This document shows positions 1 to 5,522 of a stretch of 6,625 nt of DNA, in pieces (within the stretch, counting starts at the first letter, position 1; each line of letters begins with the position of its first letter). The stretch covers positions 1 through 6,625 of the forward strand of contig CALMPZ010000396.1 of assembly GCA_937871645.1 (NCBI GenBank), written 5' to 3'. The position numbers were made by a program, and so were the translations under genes. The notes beneath the pieces are model-generated. The model did no database searches, had not been told where the DNA came from, and worked only from the letters and a program-made list of their open reading frames with translations. This DNA is from an uncultured Polymorphobacter sp. (GTDB taxonomy: Bacteria > Pseudomonadota > Alphaproteobacteria > Sphingomonadales > Sphingomonadaceae).

Positions 1-429
1 GATGAACTGATGCTGCCGACAGCGGCGAACAGCCACCAAGTCTATCAATGGGCGCGCGACAATACCGCGCCCGATGCGCGCTTCCTCGTCGAACAGTTTC
101 CTACCGGCATCGCCTACGGCCGCGTGCTGACGCCGCAGCGCATGCGGCTGATCGGGCGCCGGTCAGTTGTCGCCTCGCTCGACTATCCGTTCGCCGAAAC
201 CGATCTGCGGCCGTGGTACCGGACCTGGGTCATCGGGCTGGGCCACGGCGAGCGCGGCTTTGTCGAAAAGGCCGATCTGGCGAAGCTGCAACGCATTTGC
301 GCGCAGTTGCCGTTCGACTATGTCGTGCGCGCCAAGCCGCTCGCCGGGGCGACGCCGGTGGCGCAATTCGCGCCGCAGCAGGGGGTGGGCAGCATTTTTG
401 TTTATCGCCCGTGCGCCGCGCCGCGCTAG
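1..429 (+). CDS. C-terminal part of a probable membrane protein (5' end outside window)
   Basis: The reading frame is open from base 1 (Asp-Glu-Leu before the first Met at base 10) to a TAG at 427-429. The Met at 10 is therefore probably internal and the gene starts upstream. The visible 142 residues are soluble, with no membrane segment. The text runs: a helix with YQWARDNTAPDARFLVEQ, then RVLTPQRMRLIGRRSVVASLDYPF, then RPWYRTW, and ends in a beta-rich tail (IFVYRP). The pattern 'W.R.NTP.DA.FL ... R..GRRS.V...YPF ... WY.R' resembles the soluble C-terminal region of polytopic glycosyltransferase-like or DUF6798-type membrane proteins, which sense or bind a substrate outside the membrane. That assignment is from memory of the pattern and is tentative. 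Only 9 bases separate it from the next gene, so it is likely the upstream member of the same operon. A separate short cytosolic protein starting at base 10 is possible but less likely. Confidence 0.65.
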   Translation, partial: DELMLPTAANSHQVYQWARDNTAPDARFLVEQFPTGIAYGRVLTPQRMRLIGRRSVVASLDYPFAETDLRPWYRTWVIGLGHGERGFVEKADLAKLQRICAQLPFDYVVRAKPLAGATPVAQFAPQQGVGSIFVYRPCAAPR

Positions 430-438
430 AACCACGCC

Positions 439-1155
439 ATGCGGCTCACTCTGGTCATTCCCTGCTACAATGAAGCGGCCTCGCTGCCGGCGCTGGTGGC
501 ACGCTGCGCCGAGTTGACCGCCGCCGAGCCGGCGATCGATGTCATCCTCGTCGACAATGGCTCGACCGATGACAGCCCCGCGGTGCTGGCGCGCGAACTC
601 GCCGGCCGCGACCGCCTGTCGAGCGTGCGGGTGCCGGTCAACCAGGGCTATGGCTTAGGCATATTGTCGGGGTTGCGCGCGGCGACCGGCGAGATCATCG
701 GCTGGACGCACGCTGACTTGCAGACCGACGTGATGGACGTGCTGACCGGACTGGCGCTGTTCTGCGACGATGCCGCGCCCGCAAAACTGTTCGTCAAGGG
801 CGCGCGCCATGGCCGGCCGCTGGGCGATACGGTATTCACATTCGGGATGAGCGTGTTCGAAACCATATTGTTCGGGCGCCGGCTGACCGACGTCAACGCG
901 CAGCCGACGCTGTTCCACCGCGACTTCTTCGCGGCGTGGGCGAACCCGCCGCACGACTTTGCGCTCGATACCTATGCGTTTGCACTGGCGCGCTACGACG
1001 GGCTGAAAGTGGCACGTTTCCCGGTGCTGTTCACCGACCGGCTGCACGGCCAGTCGCACTGGAACATTAACTGGCGCGCCAAGCTGAAGTTCATCAAGCG
1101 CACGCTCGATTTCAGCTTCCGGCTGCGGCGCGACCTTTCGCGCGGGAGCCATTGA
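439..1155 (+). CDS. Family 2 glycosyltransferase, DPM1/DPG-synthase-like
   Basis: This 238-residue protein should transfer a sugar from a nucleotide donor to a lipid carrier or glycan at the cytoplasmic face of the membrane. It opens with the GT2 signature LVIPCYNEAASLP (residues 5-17). Next come the nucleotide-binding ILVDNGSTDDS (36-46, D39), the NQGYGLGI loop (68-75), and HADLQTD (91-97) in the position of the metal-binding DxD, here in the D-L-Q form seen in dolichol-phosphate-mannose-synthase-like enzymes. The family-typical segments DVNAQPTLFHR (151-161) and RLHGQSHWN (201-209) follow. There is no C-terminal transmembrane pair, so it is the short soluble form and probably binds the membrane peripherally through its basic tail. 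The ATG at 439 puts the signature at the very N terminus, as is usual, although no clear Shine-Dalgarno precedes it. It ends in a TGATG overlap with the GDPD-like gene. The donor and acceptor are unknown. Confidence 0.9.
   Translation: MRLTLVIPCYNEAASLPALVARCAELTAAEPAIDVILVDNGSTDDSPAVLARELAGRDRLSSVRVPVNQGYGLGILSGLRAATGEIIGWTHADLQTDVMDVLTGLALFCDDAAPAKLFVKGARHGRPLGDTVFTFGMSVFETILFGRRLTDVNAQPTLFHRDFFAAWANPPHDFALDTYAFALARYDGLKVARFPVLFTDRLHGQSHWNINWRAKLKFIKRTLDFSFRLRRDLSRGSH
1144..1148 (+). promoter_or_regulatory. Ribosome binding site for the GDPD-like gene
   Basis: GGGAG lies 6 bases before the ATG at 1155, inside the end of the glycosyltransferase gene. It supports the ATG at 1155 over the TTG at 1152, which would add only one residue. 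Confidence 0.5.
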
Positions 1156-1736
1156 TGGAACTCATCGCGCACCGCCGCAACACCGTAGCCGCGCTGCTGG
1201 CGACGCCGCGCCACTACGGCATCGAAATGGACGTGCGCAGCTGGGGCGAGCGGCTGGTCATCCACCACGACGCGTTTGTCGAAGGCGAGGATTTCGAGGC
1301 GTGGCTGGCGCATTACGCCCACGGTACGCTGATCCTCAACGTCAAAGAGGAAGGGCTGGAAACGCGGTTGCTGGCGCTGATGGCGGCGCATGGCATCACC
1401 CGGTTCTTCTTCCTCGACCAGTCGTTCCCGTTCCTGATCCGCACCGCGCGCAGCGGCGAACGGCGCTGCGCGGTGCGCGTTTCCGAATTTGAAAGCGTCG
1501 ATACCGCACTGACGCTGGCGGGGCAGATCGACTGGGTCTGGGTCGATTGCTTCACGCGCTTCCCGTTGACTGCCGCGGACGCCACGCGACTGACCGATGC
1601 CGGCTTCAAGCTGTGCCTCGTCTCGCCCGAACTGCAGGGCCGCGACGCGGAAACCGGCATCGCCGCACTGCGCGCCGAAACCGCTGGGCTCGACATTGCC
1701 GCCGTGTGTACCAAGCGGCCCGACCTATGGGCATGA
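1155..1736 (+). CDS. Short glycerophosphodiester phosphodiesterase-like (GDPD/PI-PLC fold) protein
   Basis: This 193-residue protein looks like a small, cytosolic member of the GDPD superfamily, TIM-barrel enzymes that cleave phosphodiesters such as glycerophosphodiesters using a metal and two histidines. The N terminus has IAHRRN (4-9, H6), GIEMDVR (22-28, the E24-x-D26 metal pair) and IHHD (36-39, H38 as second catalytic His). A later strand carries LNVKEE (61-66), matching the family's 'IElK' strand. The C terminus CTKRPDLW (about 185-192) takes the place of the usual 'TDyPd' ending. It is shorter than typical GDPDs (about 240-260 residues). The loop after the first His is missing, so HRRN replaces the usual HRG...PENT. 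There is no signal peptide, so an intracellular substrate is implied. It overlaps the previous gene by 1 base and the next by 4. It may hydrolyse an intermediate of the pathway encoded around it; the substrate is not evident. Confidence 0.78.
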   Translation: MELIAHRRNTVAALLATPRHYGIEMDVRSWGERLVIHHDAFVEGEDFEAWLAHYAHGTLILNVKEEGLETRLLALMAAHGITRFFFLDQSFPFLIRTARSGERRCAVRVSEFESVDTALTLAGQIDWVWVDCFTRFPLTAADATRLTDAGFKLCLVSPELQGRDAETGIAALRAETAGLDIAAVCTKRPDLWA

Positions 1737-3778
1737 CCCGCAGCACGCGCGCGCTGTTCGGCCTCGGGCTGGTGCTGCGGCTGGCGCTGATTGCGCTGGC
1801 GCTGCCGTGGACGCATGCGCGCTGGTTCGTGCCGTTTCTGGGCGCAGTGCCGGCGCATTTCGCCGACCCCTGGGGCGGGTTCATGGCGATTGGCGGCGAC
1901 CGCGTCGCGTTCCCCTACGGGTTGCCATACCTCATCGCCTATGCACCGCTGACCGATCTCGGCGGCGCGCTGGCGGGGCTGGCGGGCGCGCACCTCGGGC
2001 TCGGGCTGACGGTGCTGCTGCTCGAGGTGGCGCTGCTGCACCAGCTCGGGCGCATTGCCGCTAAGGACGCGACGCGCGTGCAGCTGCTGTTCTGGCTGTC
2101 GCCGATTGCGCTCTATGTCGGTTACTGGCACGGCCAGCTCGATATATTGCCGGTGCTGCTGCTCGTTGCGGCGCTCGCGGCACTGGCGCAACATCGCCAC
2201 GGCGCCGGCGGTGCGTGGCTCGGCAGTGCAGTCGCGGCGAAGTTCAGCATGGGGCTGGCGGCACCGTTCATTGCGTTGTTCTACCTCGGCCGCGCGCGCC
2301 AGCGGCGCTTTGCGCTGGCGGCCATCGGCGGTGCGGCGCTGGCGTTCGCGCTGCTGTGGCTGCCGGTGCTGGCGCTGCCGGGGTTCCGCACCATGGTGCT
2401 GCTGACCCCCGAAACCGCCAAGACCTTCAGCCTCGCGGTGCCGATCGGGCCCTGGCTCTATGTCTATGTGCTGCCGCTCGCCTATCTCGGGTTGCTGTAT
2501 TGGGCGTGGCGCGTGCGCCGGCTCGATTTCGACTTGCTGTGGAGCTTCATCGGTATCGCGTTCATGGCGGTGGTGTTGCTGACGCCGGCGTCGCCGGGTT
2601 GGGCGCTGTGGGCGCTGCCGTTCATTGCGCTCCACACCGCGCGCTCGGGGACGACGGGGCAGCTGCTGTTCTGGGCGTTCACGCTGGCGTTCGTCGCGCT
2701 GCACATGACGGTGTCGACCGGCGCGGCGTTCGCCGGCATCGATCTGTCGGCGCCACTGGTCGCGCAAGACGCCGAACGCCTGCCCTCGGCATTGATGACG
2801 CTGATGCTCGCGGCGGGCGGTGCGCTGGCGGTGCAGATGGCGCGGCGCGGCATCCTCGGCTCGCCGTTCTACCGCGCGACGCGTACGCCGCTCGCCATTG
2901 CCGTCGCCGGCGACAGCGGCACCGGCAAGGACACTTTGGTCGATGCCCTCGCGGCAATGTTCGGCGAAACCTCTGTGACGCGACTGTCGGGTGACGATTA
3001 TCACAGCTGGGACCGTCACAAGCCGATGTGGCGCGCGATGACGCATCTCAATCCGATGGCGAACGACCTCGAGGGCTTTGCCGCGCACGCTGCCGACCTT
3101 GCCGACGCCAAGCCGGTACGCGCGCGCCACTACGACCATGGCTCGGGCCGCACCGGTGAGCTGGCGACTTTGCACCCGCGCGAACTGCTCGCGGTATCGG
3201 GGCTGCATGCGCTGTGGTCGCCGTCGCTCAACACCCGCTTCGACGTCCGCGTCTACATGGACATGGATGAAGGACTGCGGCGCTTCCTCAAGCTGCGCCG
3301 CGACGTCAACCAGCGCGGCCACGCGCCCGAACGCGTGCTCGAATCGATCGAGCGCCGCGCGGCCGATGGCGCGCGTTTCATCGCCCCGCAGGCCGCCGCC
3401 GCCGATGTCATTTTCCGGCTCGAACCGCGCCATCCGTCGGCGGTTGCCGATCCGGCAGTCGCTATCGATGCCTCGATGCTGCGGCTGGTGGTGACGCTGG
3501 CGCCAGGGCGCAATTTCGATCGCGCGGCGCGGCTGCTGGCGTCGCTGTCGGGCATCCGCGTCATCGAAAGCGCCGACGACGACGGCCGGTTGCGCTTGCT
3601 GGTGGAGGGCGAACCAACCGCCGCCGATATCGCCGCCGCCGCACGCCGCATCGCGCCCGACATGGACTGGCTGCTGGCTGCCGCGCCGCACTGGCAACCG
3701 GGCCTGTCGGGCGTCATGCAGCTTATTTTGCTCATCGAATTCGACCGTGCGCGCCGCCGCCGGGGAGGCATGGCATGA
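1733..3778 (+). CDS. Fusion: GT-C-like membrane domain plus phosphoribulokinase/uridine kinase-like domain
   Basis: The start chosen is the ATG at 1733 (ATGA overlap with the previous stop), giving 681 residues; an ATG two codons upstream (1727) is possible. The reading frame continues further 5', but that part lies over the GDPD gene. Residues 1-372 are strongly hydrophobic with roughly 8-10 membrane spans. Landmarks of GT-C-type mannosyl/arabinosyltransferases are a first loop with D45-P-W and FPYG (60-63), then YWHGQLDIL (131-139) and AAKFSMGLAAPF (168-179). After a basic linker comes a P-loop kinase: Walker A GDSGTGKDT (393-401, K399), SGDDYHSWDR (419-428, D421 likely catalytic), THLNPMAND (437-445), RHYDHGSGR (465-473), SGLHAL (489-494), RRDVNQRG (522-529) and APQ (551-553). 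These are the order and spacing of the phosphoribulokinase/uridine kinase family, which phosphorylates a sugar or nucleoside hydroxyl with ATP. The usual Glu before GLH is Ser489. Residues about 583-681 form an unassigned C-terminal extension. The frame is continuous across the join, with no sign of a frameshift. The substrates of both halves are unknown. Confidence 0.85.
   Translation: MTRSTRALFGLGLVLRLALIALALPWTHARWFVPFLGAVPAHFADPWGGFMAIGGDRVAFPYGLPYLIAYAPLTDLGGALAGLAGAHLGLGLTVLLLEVALLHQLGRIAAKDATRVQLLFWLSPIALYVGYWHGQLDILPVLLLVAALAALAQHRHGAGGAWLGSAVAAKFSMGLAAPFIALFYLGRARQRRFALAAIGGAALAFALLWLPVLALPGFRTMVLLTPETAKTFSLAVPIGPWLYVYVLPLAYLGLLYWAWRVRRLDFDLLWSFIGIAFMAVVLLTPASPGWALWALPFIALHTARSGTTGQLLFWAFTLAFVALHMTVSTGAAFAGIDLSAPLVAQDAERLPSALMTLMLAAGGALAVQMARRGILGSPFYRATRTPLAIAVAGDSGTGKDTLVDALAAMFGETSVTRLSGDDYHSWDRHKPMWRAMTHLNPMANDLEGFAAHAADLADAKPVRARHYDHGSGRTGELATLHPRELLAVSGLHALWSPSLNTRFDVRVYMDMDEGLRRFLKLRRDVNQRGHAPERVLESIERRAADGARFIAPQAAAADVIFRLEPRHPSAVADPAVAIDASMLRLVVTLAPGRNFDRAARLLASLSGIRVIESADDDGRLRLLVEGEPTAADIAAAARRIAPDMDWLLAAAPHWQPGLSGVMQLILLIEFDRARRRRGGMA
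3762..3768 (+). promoter_or_regulatory. Strong ribosome binding site for the HAD gene
   Basis: GGGGAGG lies 6 bases before the ATG at 3775, inside the last codons of the fusion gene. It is the clearest Shine-Dalgarno in the window and fixes the HAD start. It may let this gene be translated at a higher rate than the purely coupled genes around it. Confidence 0.65.
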
Positions 3779-4515
3779 AACTCCGCAACGCCGATCTATT
3801 CACGCAGCGACCCGCCGCGGTGCTGCTCGATCTCGACAATACGCTCTATGCCTATGCGCCTTGCAACGCCGCCGGCATGGCCGCTGCCGCCGAACTCGCG
3901 CACAAACTGCACGGCATTTCGGCCGCCGACTTCACGCAATGCTTCAACGATGCGCGCGCCGAACTCAAGGCGCGGCTGGGGCCAGTCGCCGCGTCGCACA
4001 GCCGCCTGCTGTATTTCCAGCGCACCATCGAACGCGCCGGTTTTGCCAGCCAGCCGTTCGCCGTGCTGCAGCTTGAGCAGGCGTTCTGGCGCGCCTATCT
4101 CGACGCCGCCGTGCTGTTCCCGTACGCGCTCGATTTCCTCGATGACCTGCGCATCGCCGGCGTCCCCGCGGTCATCGTCACCGACCTGACCGCACAGATC
4201 CAGCTGCGCAAGATGATCCTGCTCGGCATCGACAAGATGGTCGATTGGCTGGTGACCTCCGAAGAAAGCGGCGCCGACAAGCCTGCGGCGCTGGGCTTCG
4301 AACTGGCGCTCGCCAAACTCGGCGGCGTCGAAGGCCCTGTATGGTTCATCGGCGATTCGATCGACGGCGACATGGTCGGCGCCAAGGCCGCGATCGACGC
4401 GGTGACCTTGCTCAAGGTCGCGGCGAAACCGCCGACGCGCGCGCATGCTGCGGTTGATGCCAGCTTCAGCGATTTCGCGGCGCTGCGCCGTCTGTTTGCC
4501 CACACCTCGCTATGA
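3775..4515 (+). CDS. HAD-superfamily hydrolase (probable sugar- or polyol-phosphate phosphatase)
   Basis: This 246-residue protein is a cytosolic HAD hydrolase, most likely a phosphatase acting on a small phosphorylated metabolite. All four catalytic motifs are present. Motif I is LLDLDNTLY (17-25), with nucleophile D19 and acid/base D21. Motif II is VIVTDLT (133-139, T136). Motif III is ADKP (167-170, K169). Motif IV is FIGDSIDGDMVGA (191-203), with D194 and D199 holding the magnesium. The helical stretch between motif I and motif II (about 30-115) is a C1-type cap, which places it in the group of beta-phosphoglucomutase/phosphoglycolate phosphatase/haloacid-dehalogenase-like enzymes. The nucleophile is Asp with Asp two residues on, as in phosphatases and mutases rather than dehalogenases. 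It overlaps the fusion kinase and the aldolase by 4 bases each (ATGA), so it probably removes a phosphate added or carried in the same pathway. A phosphomutase role cannot be excluded. Confidence 0.88.
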   Translation: MKLRNADLFTQRPAAVLLDLDNTLYAYAPCNAAGMAAAAELAHKLHGISAADFTQCFNDARAELKARLGPVAASHSRLLYFQRTIERAGFASQPFAVLQLEQAFWRAYLDAAVLFPYALDFLDDLRIAGVPAVIVTDLTAQIQLRKMILLGIDKMVDWLVTSEESGADKPAALGFELALAKLGGVEGPVWFIGDSIDGDMVGAKAAIDAVTLLKVAAKPPTRAHAAVDASFSDFAALRRLFAHTSL

Positions 4516-5522
4516 CGGCGCTCGACGAATTGGCGGCGGTGTCGGCGCGCATCGGAGCCGATCCGTTGCTGGTGCAAGGGCCGGGTGGCAACAGCTCGGT
4601 CAAGACCGGCGACGAACTGTGGGTCAAGGCGTCGGGCGTCTGGCTGGCGCAGGCGCTGGTACGCCCGATCTTCACCGGGCTGTCGCTTTCGGCGGTTCAT
4701 GCGGCAGTGGCACGCGGCGAGGTCGAAGATTTTAGCGCCGCCCGGCTGCCCGGCAGCGACGCGGCGCTGCGCCCGTCGATTGAAACCGCACTGCACGCGC
4801 TGCTACCGCACGCCGCGGTGCTCCACGCACATGCGGTCAATGCGATGGCGGTCAGCGTGCTTGCCGATGGTGCGGCGCGCGCGGCGAAGGCGCTCGACGG
4901 TCATGTGCGCTGGGCGTGGGTGCCGTACCGGCGCCCCGGTGCGCCGCTCGCCAGCGCGATTGCGCAGGTGCTCGCCAAAACGCCCGCCGATGTGTTGCTG
5001 CTTGCCAACCACGGCATCGTCGTCGGTGCCGACACGCCGCACGCAGCCGAAGCGCTGCTGCGCGATGTCGAGGCGCGGCTGGCGCTGCTGGTGGCAACGT
5101 TGTCGGAAGCCCCGGCAGGCGCGGGCGATAGCGACCACGAACGCCATGCCGCCGCCGACGGGCTGGCGCTCGACGCGCGGCTGACGGCGATCTTCGCCGC
5201 CGCGCCGCTGTTTCCCGACCAAGTCGTGTTCGTCGGCGGCGCGGTGCCGGTGCTCCAGCCCGGTGAAACGCTGGCAGCCTGCGCAGCGCGCATCCATGCC
5301 ACAACCGGCGTACTGCCCGCGCTGATTCTCGCCCCCGGTGTCGGCGCCTACGCGCGCCGCGACCGCACCCCGAGCGCCGACGCCGTGATCGCCGGTCTGG
5401 TCGAAGTCGCGCGCCGCCTGCCCGCCAATGCCACCGTCACCGGCCTGCCCGACGGTGCTGCCGGCGCGCTGCTGAACTGGGACGCCGAGGCGTGGCGACT
5501 GCAACAGGCACGGGTGCGCTGA
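4512..5522 (+). CDS. Class II (zinc-dependent) aldolase, RhaD/AraD/FucA superfamily
   Basis: This 336-residue protein belongs to the class II aldolase/adducin family, which makes or breaks carbon-carbon bonds in sugar phosphates through a zinc-bound enediolate, or acts as an epimerase. Visible active-site elements are GPGGNSSVK (23-31, phosphate binding), WVKASG (37-42), E91 in SIETALHALLP (the likely catalytic acid/base), HAH (105-107, two zinc ligands) and LANHGIVVG (164-172, H167 as third zinc ligand). Residues about 220-336 add a second region containing LFPDQVVFVG (233-242), a segment I associate with the aldolase half of long bifunctional rhamnulose-1-phosphate aldolase/short-chain dehydrogenase proteins. 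Here the protein stops after that region and has no dehydrogenase domain. It is longer than stand-alone FucA/AraD (about 215-230 residues). It starts at the ATGA overlap with the HAD gene. It should supply or remodel the carbon skeleton handled by the neighbouring kinase, phosphatase and nucleotidyltransferase. The substrate is unknown. Confidence 0.88.
   Translation: MTALDELAAVSARIGADPLLVQGPGGNSSVKTGDELWVKASGVWLAQALVRPIFTGLSLSAVHAAVARGEVEDFSAARLPGSDAALRPSIETALHALLPHAAVLHAHAVNAMAVSVLADGAARAAKALDGHVRWAWVPYRRPGAPLASAIAQVLAKTPADVLLLANHGIVVGADTPHAAEALLRDVEARLALLVATLSEAPAGAGDSDHERHAAADGLALDARLTAIFAAAPLFPDQVVFVGGAVPVLQPGETLAACAARIHATTGVLPALILAPGVGAYARRDRTPSADAVIAGLVEVARRLPANATVTGLPDGAAGALLNWDAEAWRLQQARVR

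Noticed and set aside
430..438. Possible promoter between the first two genes
   Set aside because: The gap is only 9 bases, with no -10/-35-like pair in the preceding coding DNA that stands out, so the two genes are more likely co-transcribed.
1547..1732. 5' extension of the fusion gene frame by about 60 codons
   Set aside because: It overlaps the well-supported end of the GDPD-like gene, is Arg-rich and has no motif. The ATG at 1733 gives the standard 4-base overlap and begins just before the first membrane span.
661..2149. Rare ATA isoleucine codons, each followed by TTG (661, 865, 2144), and a TTA at 655
   Set aside because: Three cases in over 6 kb of coding sequence is too few to call a signal, and the surrounding codons are normal for the window, so it is not evidence of transfer or regulation.
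1313..3697. A 794-codon open frame on the minus strand, antisense to the GDPD and fusion genes
   Set aside because: Its translation is dominated by Arg, Gln, Glu, His and Pro in low-complexity runs and has no recognisable domain. This is the usual mirror of a GC-rich gene with strong third-position bias. The plus-strand genes there have clear motifs.
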